Below are positions 35,387-44,194 of a stretch of DNA of 64,000 bases, in pieces. Below the pieces are notes generated by a model that saw nothing but the letters and a program-made list of their open reading frames with translations, did no database searches and was not told the origin of the DNA. A program made the translations under genes and the position numbers. The DNA comes from JAHECQ01 sp963775125 (GTDB lineage Bacteria; Actinomycetota; Acidimicrobiia; Acidimicrobiales; SZUA-35), in contig CAVZHQ010000005.1 in NCBI GenBank assembly GCA_963775125.1, positions 248,001 to 312,000 on the forward strand, given 5' to 3'. The first letter of the stretch is position 1. Every line of letters starts with the position of its first letter.

Positions 35387-35443
35387 CCCGCCTCGCTCCG
35401 ACCCGCCGCCGAGGGGGGTCCCCGGGCCGGAACGGTCCCCGCC

Positions 35444-35449
35444 TACAGT
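35444..35449 (+). promoter_or_regulatory. candidate leaderless -10 box (TACAGT) for the YihY-family gene
   Basis: TACAGT, 6 nt, GTG at 35456. Supports 35456 over the in-frame GTG at 35450. Confidence 0.45.
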
Positions 35450-35455
35450 GTGCGT

Positions 35456-36365
35456 GTGAGAGGACCCGTCAAATGGCTGCGAATCACCGCGTCCTTTGTG
35501 TGGGACGTGGCCAAGCATTGGTACTACGGCGGGCTCGGCGACCTCGCCGCCGGGGTCACGTTCTGGATCCTGCTCTCGCTCCCCGCCGCGGTGCTGGCGT
35601 TGGTGTCCGCACTCGGCTGGTTGGCCAACATCATCGGCACCGAGCTCCGTAACGAAGTCCAGGAGGACGTCGTCGCCTTCGCCCAGCGGCTCTTCGGCAA
35701 CGATGCAAGCACCTTGGTCGACACCATCGACCAGCTTTTCGAGCGCCAGAACTCGGGCGTCCTGACCATCTCGCTGCTCTTTGCCTTGTGGACGATTTCT
35801 CGCGGCTTCGCCGGCCTGCTCCGCGCGCTCGACGGGGTCTACGACGTCGATGACGGACGGCCGTGGTACGTCACGCGGGTGGTCGCGCTCTTCCTCGGGC
35901 ATCGGTTCTCTGCTCGTGTCGGTGCCCATCGTGATGCTCGAACTGTTCGTCTGGAACGAGTACGACCTGCCGTTCGAGGCGACGTTCGAGTTCGCGTCGT
36001 CAGTGCTGATCCTCCTGATCTGGGCCGTGTCGATGTACCACTTCGGACCTTCGGTGCGCACCAAGTGGCATTGGGATCTTCCCGGCGCCGGGGTGGCCGC
36101 GGTTCTGTGGTGGCTCCTCACCTTCAGCTATCGCTTCTACGTCGACATCACGTCCGGCGGCGACCAGGTCCTCGGCGCCCTCGGTGCGTTCATCCTCGCG
36201 CTGACGTGGGTCTGGTTGGCGGCGCAGGCGTTGCTCATCGGCGCTTCGGTCAACTCGCTCCTGGGGGATCGACTGAAGATCAATCGGGCCAAGCGAAGCT
36301 GGCGGTTGAACGAGCGCATCTTCCGGACGGGTGAGATGAAGAAGATCGTGCTTCCTGACGAATGA
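35456..36365 (+). CDS. YihY/virulence factor BrkB family membrane protein, frameshifted
   Basis: Inner-membrane protein of the YihY/BrkB family, of uncertain function (once misnamed RNase BN). First part: KHWYYGGLGDLAAGVTFWILLSLPAAVLALVSALGWLA and LFALWTISRGFAGLLRALDGVYD, both family hallmarks. At about 35895-35905 a run read as CTCGGGCATCGG shifts the frame. With one G fewer the protein reads LGIGSLLVSVPIVMLELFVW and continues to YHFGPSVRTKWHWDLPGAGVAAVLWWLLTFSYRFYV and the C-terminus at 36365. About 300 residues when joined. ATGA overlap with the MFS gene. Probably a G-run sequencing error. Confidence 0.8.
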
Positions 36366-37624
36366 GCCGGCCGTCCGCATTGCGGCGCGTGGTGTTGCCG
36401 CTCACCTTGGTCGTCGTGATGACCGCGTCGTCCTTCCAGATCTTCGTGTTCTCGGTGCTTGCGTCCCCGATCATTGCCGATCTCGGCCTGAGTCGGGGCA
36501 CGCTTGGTTTGCTCGGCTCGCTCAACACACTGGTCGGCGCGGTCAGCGCGCCGCTTACCGGCAAGATCACCGACCGGATCGGTGCCCGCCGATCGGCCGT
36601 CTTCGTGCTGGTCATCAGCGCGGTCGGCATGGCCGTCCTCGGCCTGGCCGGGCACTGGTGGGTGCTGGCCGTCGGTGCCCTCATCGCCGGCATTCCCCAA
36701 GGATGGGGCAACCCGGCCACGAACACCCTCATTTCCACCCGGGTCCCGCAGGGCGCCCAAGGGGTGCTGACCGGCGTCAAGCAGTCGGGCGTTCAGGTCG
36801 GCGTCTTCCTTTCCGGTCTGACCCTGCCGGCGTTGGCGACACTTTTCGATTGGCGCGGAGCGGTGTGGGTCTACGCCGGTGTCTTTGCCGGGTTTGCGGC
36901 GCTCATCGCCGTCGTGCTCGATCAGGATGACGCCGACGACATCGCCTCGCGAGCGCATGCCTCGAAGGAGCGCGCAGCGTCGGCATCGACCAAGCCGCCG
37001 CTCGATCCCGCCATCATTCCCATCGCCGTGTACGCCTTCCTGATGGGATCGGCCGGCGGAGCCGCAGGCCGGTTCCTCTCCCTCTATGCCGAGGAGGTCA
37101 TGGGGTTCACGACTGGCGCCGCAGGAGCTGTCGTGGCCATCGGCGGCCTGTTCGGCATCGCGAGTCGGATCGGTACCGCCCGGGTCGCTGAGCATCGGGT
37201 CAACCCCGTCCGGCTGCTTGGCGTTCTGTCAACGGTCGGAACCGCCTACTGTCTCTTGCTTCTCTTCGTTCCCGAACTCGGTGACGGAGCCCTCTGGTTT
37301 TCGCCCCTGCCCTATGCCATCGGCATCGCGGCATGGAATGCCGTTGCGATGCTGGCCGTCATCACCCGGACCCCGCGTTCGCAGGCTGGGCGGGCATCGG
37401 GTGTGGTGATGGTCGGGTTCCTCGGTGGTCTCAGCGTCGGTACGCCGCTTGCCGGCTGGACCGTCGACGTAACCGGGTCCTACCGGCCCGTGTGGATCGG
37501 GGCGACCGTATTGACGCTGGTTGCCACCCTCGTGGTGGTGGCGACCGACGTCGGCTTCACAACCCGGTCCCGGCCCGCCACCGGTCGTACCGCTCGGGCT
37601 CGATCCACGCCCCGGTCTCGATAG
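36362..37624 (+). CDS. MFS transporter
   Basis: 420 residues with 12 predicted helices. MFS marks are the loop 2-3 motif GKITDRIGARRSAVF and, at the centre, a charged cytosolic loop (DQDDADDIASRAHASKERAASASTK). Second half restarts at IIPIAVYAFLMGSAGGAAGRFLSLYAEEVMGF. Resembles nitrate/sugar-phosphate-like MFS permeases but the substrate cannot be assigned. ATGA overlap with the YihY gene suggests joint translation. The end overlaps the convergent nucleotidyltransferase by 68 bp. Confidence 0.85.
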   Translation: MSRPSALRRVVLPLTLVVVMTASSFQIFVFSVLASPIIADLGLSRGTLGLLGSLNTLVGAVSAPLTGKITDRIGARRSAVFVLVISAVGMAVLGLAGHWWVLAVGALIAGIPQGWGNPATNTLISTRVPQGAQGVLTGVKQSGVQVGVFLSGLTLPALATLFDWRGAVWVYAGVFAGFAALIAVVLDQDDADDIASRAHASKERAASASTKPPLDPAIIPIAVYAFLMGSAGGAAGRFLSLYAEEVMGFTTGAAGAVVAIGGLFGIASRIGTARVAEHRVNPVRLLGVLSTVGTAYCLLLLFVPELGDGALWFSPLPYAIGIAAWNAVAMLAVITRTPRSQAGRASGVVMVGFLGGLSVGTPLAGWTVDVTGSYRPVWIGATVLTLVATLVVVATDVGFTTRSRPATGRTARARSTPRSR

Positions 37625-38135
37625 CGAACAGCTGGGCGACGGGAAGCATCAGCTCGATGTCGCCGGCCCGGGCCAAGGTCGACGAGGTGTGGGCGTGATG
37701 GTCCGGCACATCGAGCGCATACGAGGCGGGAACCAAGAGCGGCGGCCGCGGGGCGATGGCCAGCTCGGGGAGGCGACCGACGGCGGCGTCTCGCTTGTCG
37801 GGATCGTCGTCGTACCAGACGGGGTCGTTGATCTGGTGCCACTTGTCAGCGCCCATGATGAGGACGTCGAAGCCTTCGGCGATGTCGGCCAGGAGCTGTT
37901 CCTCGGTACTGCGAACCTCGATCCAGGGATAACACGCCACCGCATCGGTGAGTACGTGCATGCGGTGGCGGAACTCCGGGTGCTGGACCGCCTGCTTGGC
38001 CAGGGCCGACCGACTGACGGTGAACACGACGACGTCGAGCTGGCGCTGCTCTCTCGCCGCGGCCGCAATGTCGAGATGGGCGGTGGTTGGCGGGTTGAAC
38101 GAACCGGGATAGACCGCGCGGCGACCGATGTTCAC
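37557..38135 (-). CDS. NadD/cytidylyltransferase-like nucleotidyltransferase
   Basis: 192 residues of the HxGH nucleotidyltransferase superfamily. N-terminus VYPGSFNPPTTAHLDIAAAA matches the ATP-binding motif of NadD/CoaD, with HxxH replaced by TAHLD. A late TSSTLARAG segment is a version of the ISSTxxR motif. GADKWHQINDPVWYDD resembles the NadD substrate region. It may be a divergent nicotinate-mononucleotide adenylyltransferase; the usual partner genes (rsfS, obg, proBA) are absent, so I leave it unnamed. Confidence 0.65.
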   Translation of the reverse strand: MNIGRRAVYPGSFNPPTTAHLDIAAAAREQRQLDVVVFTVSRSALAKQAVQHPEFRHRMHVLTDAVACYPWIEVRSTEEQLLADIAEGFDVLIMGADKWHQINDPVWYDDDPDKRDAAVGRLPELAIAPRPPLLVPASYALDVPDHHAHTSSTLARAGDIELMLPVAQLFAIETGAWIEPERYDRWRAGTGL

Positions 38136-38154
38136 GGCGACAGGATGCCCCGAA

Positions 38155-39646
38155 TCAGGGCTGTTCCGGCGGCAGCTGGGGCATCACCTGGTCGAAGACC
38201 CACGAGCGGACGAGTTCCCGAACCGACGTCCCGTGGCGTTCGACGACCAGGTCGAGGAAGTCGTCGGTGGTGGCGGAAGCTCCACCGAAGCGTCTTAGCC
38301 ACTCCCGCGACAGGGCAAGGAACGGTTCGTGCCCGATCGTGCGCCGCAGCGCTTCGAGGGTCAGGGCCCCTCGGTGGTACATGCGGGCATCGAAGAGATC
38401 CTCGGGAGCGAACCCCTTGAGCGGGCCGTACTCGAAGTCCTGGTAGCGGTCGATGCCCTGTGCTTCCTGTTTGCCGGCTGAATGCTGTTCGGCCCAGTGA
38501 TACTCGGCCCAGGTAGCGAACCCCTCGTTCAACCAGATGTCGTCCCAGCGGCCCGGTGACACGTGGTTACCGAACCACTGGTGTGCCAACTCGTGGGCCT
38601 GGACCCTGGCCGCAAAGTCGCCGGCGGGAATCTCGAACAGGTCTGACGAAAGGACGCTGAGCGTCTGATTCTCGAGGGCCGCCGCCTGGGTGGCCCTGAT
38701 GTCGACGACGGCGACGCCGTAGGAATCGAAGGGGTAGGGCCCGAACCAGTCGGTGAAGACGTCGAGAAGGTCGGCGGTGATGGCAAGCTGCTCGAGAATG
38801 TCGGGGTCGTAGCCGTTGGGCAGCGCGTGCCGTATCTGGGTGTCGCCTGCCGGCTCCTGGTCGACGAGATCGAAGGAGCCGGCAACCACGGACGCGAGGT
38901 AGGTGGCCATCGGCTGGCGCATCTCCCAGACGAATGCCGTGCCGTTCGGAAGGTCGGAGCGTTCGGTGAGGATGCCGGGTCCGACGGCGACGTCACCGGG
39001 TGAAACGATGACCCGCATGTCGAACGTTGCCTTGTCTTCCGGATGGTCGTTCGAGGGGAACCAGGTGGCAGCACCAAGGGGTTCGGCGAGGACGAAGGAC
39101 TGCTCGCCTCGTTCGTGCCATCCGAGGCCGACAGGGCCGGATGGGTCGTCGATGAGCTCGGGTGCTCCGTGGTAGGCGACCGTCACGGTTGAGGTGGCTC
39201 CAGTCGGAACCGCCGTCGCCGGGTCCACCGCGAGCTCTCGCCCGGACCGGCTGAAGTCGGCGGTCTCGCCGTCGACGGTGATGGCATCGACGGTGAGGCC
39301 GACGAGATCGAGGTTGAATCGATCGAGTGGAGCGAGGGCGGTGAGCGTAAGGGTTGCCGTGGCCGTCAGCTCGGCTCCGCGCGTGTCGAGGTGGAGGGCG
39401 TAGTGCTTGACGTCGTACCCGCTGTTGCCGAGCCCGGGGAAGAGCGGATCACCTGCGCTGTCGGATGCTGGTTCCGTCGCCGTGATCGTCGCGCGTGGTC
39501 GTGGTGCTCGGAGGAGTGGTGGTCGTCGGCGCGGTCGTGGTGGTCGTGATCGCCGTTGTCTGTCCGCTGCCCGCCTGCCCGGTACCGGCCGTGCACGCGC
39601 CGACGAGCAGCACCAGCGTGCCGGCCAAGTGGCGCGTCCTAGTCAT
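38155..39646 (-). CDS. M1 family metallopeptidase, lipoprotein, frameshifted near its N-terminus
   Basis: Zinc aminopeptidase exposed on the outer face of the cytoplasmic membrane. The start at 39646 gives MTRTRHLAGTLVLLVGAC, a lipoprotein signal with Cys18, then a Thr-rich linker. Near 39490 the frame must shift; one extra base in the ACCACGCGCGACG region would explain it. Beyond it the M1 N-terminal domain is plain (DPLFPGLGNSGYDVKHYALH) with no start codon until 39228, so the 357-codon frame alone lacks its front. Catalytic part: QAHELAHQWFGNH (HExxH) and LNEGFATWAEYHW (third ligand Glu). About 495 residues joined. Overlaps the MFS gene by 8 bp. Confidence 0.82.
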
Positions 39647-40805
39647 GGGCCGGCTCGGGAACGAGGGTTACGAGCATCAGGATCGACAACGCACATCCTG
39701 CGGCGGTGACGCCCATCAGGGTGCCGAAACCCTCGTGCACGTACAGCCGGCCACCGGCCATCGAACCGAGGGCCCGGAGCACGGTGGAGAGACCGAGCGC
39801 CCAACCGAGCATCTGCGCCCGGGCGCCGGGGTCGAGCTCGCTGATGAGTGGCAGCGAGCTGACGATGGCGAACTCGAAACCCAGGAACGCCACAGCGAGG
39901 AGAAGAAGTCCGAGCGCCAGGCGCGGAGCGGGGAACACGGCCAGTGCCGAGGCTGCGACCCCCATGATGAGCGCTCCCAGTGCGATGGCCCATCGCTTGC
40001 CCATCCGGTCGGTCAAACCCGACGACGTGCTCGACCCGACGGCCTCGACGACACCGATGGCGATGACCGCAATCCCGACACTGGCCGCGTTGAGGCCATA
40101 GGTGTCCTCGAGCCACAGGCCGTGGCCGATGATGAGGAGCTGCGACGAGGTGGTCATGAGGCAGAACGCGGCGACGGTGGCGACAGTGCCGGCGTTGAGA
40201 TGCGGCCGTCGGTGAACTTCCTGGCGGTGAACGCTCGGTGGCTCCCGGCCTTCGGACCGGGCGATGGCGACAGCAAGCGGTAGGCCGAGTATTGCGAGCA
40301 GTGCCGAGGCGGCGTTCCAGCCGACGCGGTCGATGAGAAACCCGAGGGTGGGCAGGCCGACCAGAGCGGACGCGGCCCACGACAGTTCCACCAGGCCCAT
40401 GGCCCGACCCCTGCGCTCATAGGGAACATGGTCCCCGATCCAGGAGTTCATGGCCACATCGAACGCGATCTTGGACAAGCCGAAGAGGACGAAGCCGATG
40501 GCCAGCCCCCAGCGGCCGACAGTGGCCGCCGCCAGCGCAGCGACGCCGAGGAACGTCGCGGCCGACATGAGCTTGCCGCTGCCGCCCCGATCGGCGATCC
40601 GACCGGCGGCCGGTGCGAGTGCTCCCGTGAACTCGCGAGCGCTGAGCACGGTGCTCATCTCCTCGATCGAGAAGCCGGCGCCGCGGGCCAGCGCCGGCAG
40701 GAAGCTGTACGGGTAGCGGACGCCGATGTTGCTGATGAACCGGAAGCCGACGAGCCGGGGGAGCGCCCGCCGAACGTCGGCGGGGAAATCGGCCAGCAGC
40801 GTCAC
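39639..40805 (-). CDS. MFS transporter
   Basis: 388 residues, GTG start at 40805, about 12 helices. Seen: RFISNIGVRYPYSFLPALARG, motif A-like loop GRIADRGGSGKLM, the second-half loop GLTDRMGKRWAIALG, and NSWIGDHVPYERRGRAMGLVELSW, which is like drug-exporter MFS members. A weak TACAAC box lies 6 nt upstream of the GTG. Substrate unknown. It precedes the M1 lipoprotein gene on the same strand with an 8-bp overlap. Confidence 0.82.
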   Translation of the reverse strand: MTLLADFPADVRRALPRLVGFRFISNIGVRYPYSFLPALARGAGFSIEEMSTVLSAREFTGALAPAAGRIADRGGSGKLMSAATFLGVAALAAATVGRWGLAIGFVLFGLSKIAFDVAMNSWIGDHVPYERRGRAMGLVELSWAASALVGLPTLGFLIDRVGWNAASALLAILGLPLAVAIARSEGREPPSVHRQEVHRRPHLNAGTVATVAAFCLMTTSSQLLIIGHGLWLEDTYGLNAASVGIAVIAIGVVEAVGSSTSSGLTDRMGKRWAIALGALIMGVAASALAVFPAPRLALGLLLLAVAFLGFEFAIVSSLPLISELDPGARAQMLGWALGLSTVLRALGSMAGGRLYVHEGFGTLMGVTAAGCALSILMLVTLVPEPAHD

Positions 40806-40887
40806 TGAGTCGTTGTATCACCGGCTCGGCCCAATGGGCGGGACTATGGTTCGGCCGGGCGCTGACAACCTTGCGAGGGACATCTTC

Positions 40888-41256
40888 ATGGCCAAGATCA
40901 ACGACAAGATCGCTGCCAACGCGGCTGCGCACCTTCAGCCGGGCGAACAGGTGCAGGCTGCGTTCGCCAGTCAGACCAAGCCCTGGTGGATGATGCTGCT
41001 CGGCATGGTCGTCTTCATCGTTGCCAACCGGTATCGACCGGTCGTGGTCACCGACCGACGGATCATCGTGTTCGACGGAGGCCGGTGGGCGACGACCGCG
41101 GTGAAGTCGGTGGTCCGGGAGGTGCCCCGATCGGTCCGGATCGGTCCGGCCAAGGGCCTGTGGTACACGACCACCGCGCTCGGCGAGACGCTGCACATCC
41201 ACAAGCGCTTCCACGCCGAGATCGCCCGTGCCGACGCGGTACTGCCTGCCGTGTAG
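40888..41256 (+). CDS. small membrane-associated PH-like domain protein
   Basis: 122 residues from the ATG 40888 (MAKINDKIAANAAAHLQPGEQVQAAFASQTKP). GCGAGGGA just upstream is a plausible ribosome site, and the longer upstream frame is not protein-like. One hydrophobic hairpin (WWMMLLGMVVFIVANRY) is followed by VVVTDRRIIVFDGGRWATTAVKSVVREVPRS. 'VTDRRIIVFD' is typical of bacterial PH-like domains. Function unknown. Converges on the next gene with a 4-bp gap. Confidence 0.7.
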   Translation: MAKINDKIAANAAAHLQPGEQVQAAFASQTKPWWMMLLGMVVFIVANRYRPVVVTDRRIIVFDGGRWATTAVKSVVREVPRSVRIGPAKGLWYTTTALGETLHIHKRFHAEIARADAVLPAV

Positions 41257-41260
41257 CTGC

Positions 41261-41836
41261 CTACGCTCGCCGGTGCCGGCCTCGGGCGAATGCAAGGGCC
41301 AACGCCGAGCCCACTGCGCCGCCGGTGCTCGACAGGACGAGATCGCCGATGGTGTCCTCGTAGGTGAGCTGGAGGCCGGCGGTGCCCAATTCCTGCACGA
41401 GGTACTCGGCGGCCTCCCACCAGATGATGGCCAGGCCGCCGATGCCCCACGCCAGCACCCAGATGTTGAGCCGCCCGAGGCCGAGCCGCAGCAGTGCCAG
41501 GGAGACACCGGCCAACAGGAGCACCCAGTTGACGAAGTGCAGCACGTCGTCGGTGACGGGGTAGTTGTTGTAGAAGTTGAACACGTTGCCCAGGGTGTCG
41601 ACCAGGAACGGCGACACGACGAGGGCGTCGACGAGGTACGGATAGGGCGGATGGCTGCCTCGCCACTTCCAGACCAGGGGTACCGCGATCAACGGCAGCA
41701 GGTAGAACGGCGCTCGGAACGCCATGCCTTTCCCCTCGAACTGTTCCCAGCCGGGAAAAGCCACGCTGACCCCGATGGCCAGCACCAGCGCGCCGCGCAC
41801 CAGCCAGAGGATCGTCCTGTGAGTCGAGGGATGCAC
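41261..41836 (-). CDS. DUF2238-like integral membrane protein
   Basis: 191 residues with five or six helices. The middle holds YPYLVDALVVSPFLVDTLGNVFNFYNNYPVTDDVLHFVNWVLLL and later WGIGGLAIIWWEAAEYLVQE and LTYEDTIGDLVLSSTGGAVGS, the layout of DUF2238/YjdF-type membrane proteins with conserved His, Glu and Asp in the membrane. Function unknown. GTG at 41836 with TAGCTT 6 nt upstream, sharing a promoter region with ilvD. Confidence 0.75.
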   Translation of the reverse strand: MHPSTHRTILWLVRGALVLAIGVSVAFPGWEQFEGKGMAFRAPFYLLPLIAVPLVWKWRGSHPPYPYLVDALVVSPFLVDTLGNVFNFYNNYPVTDDVLHFVNWVLLLAGVSLALLRLGLGRLNIWVLAWGIGGLAIIWWEAAEYLVQELGTAGLQLTYEDTIGDLVLSSTGGAVGSALALAFARGRHRRA

Positions 41837-41842
41837 GGGGGA

Positions 41843-41852
41843 AAGCTACCCT
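41843..41852. promoter_or_regulatory. overlapping divergent leaderless promoters of ilvD and the DUF2238-like gene
   Basis: AAGCTACCCT. Plus strand TACCCT (41847-41852) lies 6 nt before the ilvD ATG (41859). Minus strand TAGCTT (41848-41843) lies 6 nt before the GTG at 41836. The two boxes share the central TA at 41847-41848. Confidence 0.55.
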
Positions 41853-41858
41853 GTCCCC

Positions 41859-43715
41859 ATGCCTGAGTATCGCTCTCGAACCACCACCCACGGACGGAAC
41901 ATGGCCGGAGCCCGTTCGCTCTGGAGGGCGACCGGCATGACCGACGACGATTTCGACAAGCCGATCATCGCCATCGCCAACTCCTTCACCCAGTTCGTGC
42001 CGGGGCACGTGCACCTCAAGGACCTGGGACAGCTCGTCGCCCGCGAGGTCGAGCGGTCCGGCGGCGTCGCCAAGGAGTTCAACACCATCGCAGTCGATGA
42101 CGGCATTGCCATGGGGCATGGCGGCATGTTGTACAGCCTCCCCAGCCGTGAACTCATCGCCGACGCGGTCGAGTACATGGTCAACGCCCACTGCGCCGAT
42201 GCGTTGGTCTGCATCTCCAACTGCGACAAGATCACCCCTGGCATGCTCATGGCGGCGCTCCGCCTCAACATTCCCGTGGTGTTCGTGTCCGGCGGTCCGA
42301 TGGAAGCGGGCAAGACCCGCTTGGCCGGGGTCGAGGTTCGGGTCGATCTCATCTCCGCCATGATGAAGGCGCCCGACCTTTCCTATTCCGACGAGGACGT
42401 CGACAACATCGAGCGGTCGGCCTGCCCTACGTGCGGATCATGCTCGGGCATGTTCACCGCCAACTCGATGAACTGTCTGACCGAGGCGCTCGGTCTTTCG
42501 CTCCCCGGCAACGGAACCGTGCTCGCCACCCACTCCGACCGCGAGCAGCTGTTCCTCCAAGCGGGCCGCACTGCGGTCGATTTGGCTCGCCGCTGGTACG
42601 AGAAGGACGACGAGACGGCGTTGCCGCGCGTGATCGCCGGACGCAAGGCATTCGAGAACGCCATGACGCTCGACATCGCCATGGGCGGCAGCACCAACAC
42701 GGTGCTGCACATTCTGGCCGCGGCCCAAGAGGCCGAACTCGACTTCACCATGGCCGACATCGATCACCTCAGCCGGTTGGTTCCCAACGTCTGCAAGGTT
42801 GCGCCGTCGGTCGAGCAGTACCACGTCGAAGACGTCCACCGGGCCGGGGGGATCATGGGCATCCTGGGCGAGCTGGACCGGGCTGGGCTCATCTCGACCG
42901 ATGTGCCAACGGTGCACACGGCCACACTGCGGGCCGCGCTCGACCAGTGGGACATCATGCGACCCACCTGCACCGAAGAAGCCAAGACGTTCTTCCGCGC
43001 CGGCCCTGCCGGTATCCCCACCCAGACCGCGTTCAGCCAGAGCACCCGCTGGGACACCCTCGACGACGACCGAGAGGGCGGCTGCGTGCGGTCGGTCGAG
43101 CACGCCTACAGCACCGACGGCGGCCTGGCCGTGCTCTTCGGTAACCTGGCCGAGAACGGATGCATCGTCAAGACCGCCGGCGTCGACGAGTCGATCTGGA
43201 CCTTCTCCGGCCCGGCGCGGGTGTTCGAGAGCCAAGAAGAGGCGGTGGCCGGCATTCTCGACGAGGACGGCGTGAAGTCGGGCGACGTCGTCGTCGTCCG
43301 CTACGAAGGACCCAAGGGCGGGCCCGGCATGCAAGAAATGCTCTACCCAACCACCTACATCAAGAGCCGTGGTCTCGGTAAGGAATGTGCGTTGCTCACC
43401 GACGGCCGGTTCTCGGGCGGCACATCCGGTCTCTCCATCGGCCACGCCTCACCCGAGGCGGCTGCCGGCGGAACGATCGGGTTGGTGCGCGATGGCGACA
43501 TCATCAGTATCGACATCCCCAACCGCACCATCTCCCTCGAGGTCGACGACGCCGAACTGGCGCATCGCAGGGCCGAAGAGGAAGCCCACGGCCACGATGC
43601 TTGGCGGGCCCGAGGCCGCGACCGGGTGGTCAGCACCGCGCTCTGGGCCTACGCCGCGCTCACCACCTCCGCCGACCGCGGCGCCGTGCGGGACCTGTCA
43701 CAACTCCGCCGCTGA
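41859..43715 (+). CDS. ilvD: dihydroxy-acid dehydratase
   Basis: Dehydrates 2,3-dihydroxy-isovalerate and -methylvalerate, the third step of valine and isoleucine synthesis, and also feeds leucine and CoA synthesis. 618 residues, E. coli IlvD length. Iron-sulfur ligands sit in ISNCDKITPGM and CPTCGSCSGMFTANSMNCLTEA. Other signatures are GHVHLKDLGQLVAREVE, GGSTNTVLHI, VRYEGPKGGPGMQEML and LTDGRFSGGTSGLSIGH. Leaderless start at ATG 41859. No other ilv genes adjoin it. Confidence 0.96.
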   Translation: MPEYRSRTTTHGRNMAGARSLWRATGMTDDDFDKPIIAIANSFTQFVPGHVHLKDLGQLVAREVERSGGVAKEFNTIAVDDGIAMGHGGMLYSLPSRELIADAVEYMVNAHCADALVCISNCDKITPGMLMAALRLNIPVVFVSGGPMEAGKTRLAGVEVRVDLISAMMKAPDLSYSDEDVDNIERSACPTCGSCSGMFTANSMNCLTEALGLSLPGNGTVLATHSDREQLFLQAGRTAVDLARRWYEKDDETALPRVIAGRKAFENAMTLDIAMGGSTNTVLHILAAAQEAELDFTMADIDHLSRLVPNVCKVAPSVEQYHVEDVHRAGGIMGILGELDRAGLISTDVPTVHTATLRAALDQWDIMRPTCTEEAKTFFRAGPAGIPTQTAFSQSTRWDTLDDDREGGCVRSVEHAYSTDGGLAVLFGNLAENGCIVKTAGVDESIWTFSGPARVFESQEEAVAGILDEDGVKSGDVVVVRYEGPKGGPGMQEMLYPTTYIKSRGLGKECALLTDGRFSGGTSGLSIGHASPEAAAGGTIGLVRDGDIISIDIPNRTISLEVDDAELAHRRAEEEAHGHDAWRARGRDRVVSTALWAYAALTTSADRGAVRDLSQLRR

Positions 43716-43771
43716 CCCGCTGGGTCTCATTACTCTCCCGCAGCGACTTGCGGTGCCGTACTACTGGTGTC

Positions 43772-44194
43772 GTGACGACGCGTCGGGTGAGCAGTATTCG
43801 AGAAGTGGGGCCGGCGGCCCCGGTTCGTCGAGGGCCTTCGCTTTGGCTGTTGGCGTTGGGATTGGGGTTGAGCTTCACCAGCGCGTGTACGGCCCTGGAC
43901 GATGACTCGGTTGCGCCGTCGACCCTCACCACCGTTCGCCCGACCACGACGACAGCGGCTCCGGCGACCACGGCACCCCCGACGACGGCCGCTCCGACCA
44001 GCATCGCCCCTCCGGTCACTGCGGTCGACGGAACGCCGCTTCCGCACACCGGACCCTCGGAAGCGGCGGTCCTCGCGGCTGTCGGCTGCGCGTTGGTGGT
44101 TGCCGGCCGATTCGTCATCGACGGTCTGAAATGGCTCGATCAGGTGAAGCTCGCCAAGCTGCACGAGCGCAAGCCCCCTATCGCTCCGCGCTGA
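43772..44194 (+). CDS. Thr-rich surface protein with LPXTG-like C-terminal anchor
   Basis: 140 residues from the GTG at 43772. A hydrophobic signal (SLWLLALGLGLSFTSAC) has a weak lipobox ending at Cys. Then comes a Thr/Ala/Pro-rich stretch, a typical wall-spanning linker. LPHTG is followed by a hydrophobic helix (AAVLAAVGCALVVAGRFVI) and a basic tail (KLAKLHERK), the order of a sortase signal. No sortase gene is in the window. The start is uncertain because no strong ribosome site is seen. The 3' end overlaps the convergent gene by 17 bp. Confidence 0.6.
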   Translation: MTTRRVSSIREVGPAAPVRRGPSLWLLALGLGLSFTSACTALDDDSVAPSTLTTVRPTTTTAAPATTAPPTTAAPTSIAPPVTAVDGTPLPHTGPSEAAVLAAVGCALVVAGRFVIDGLKWLDQVKLAKLHERKPPIAPR

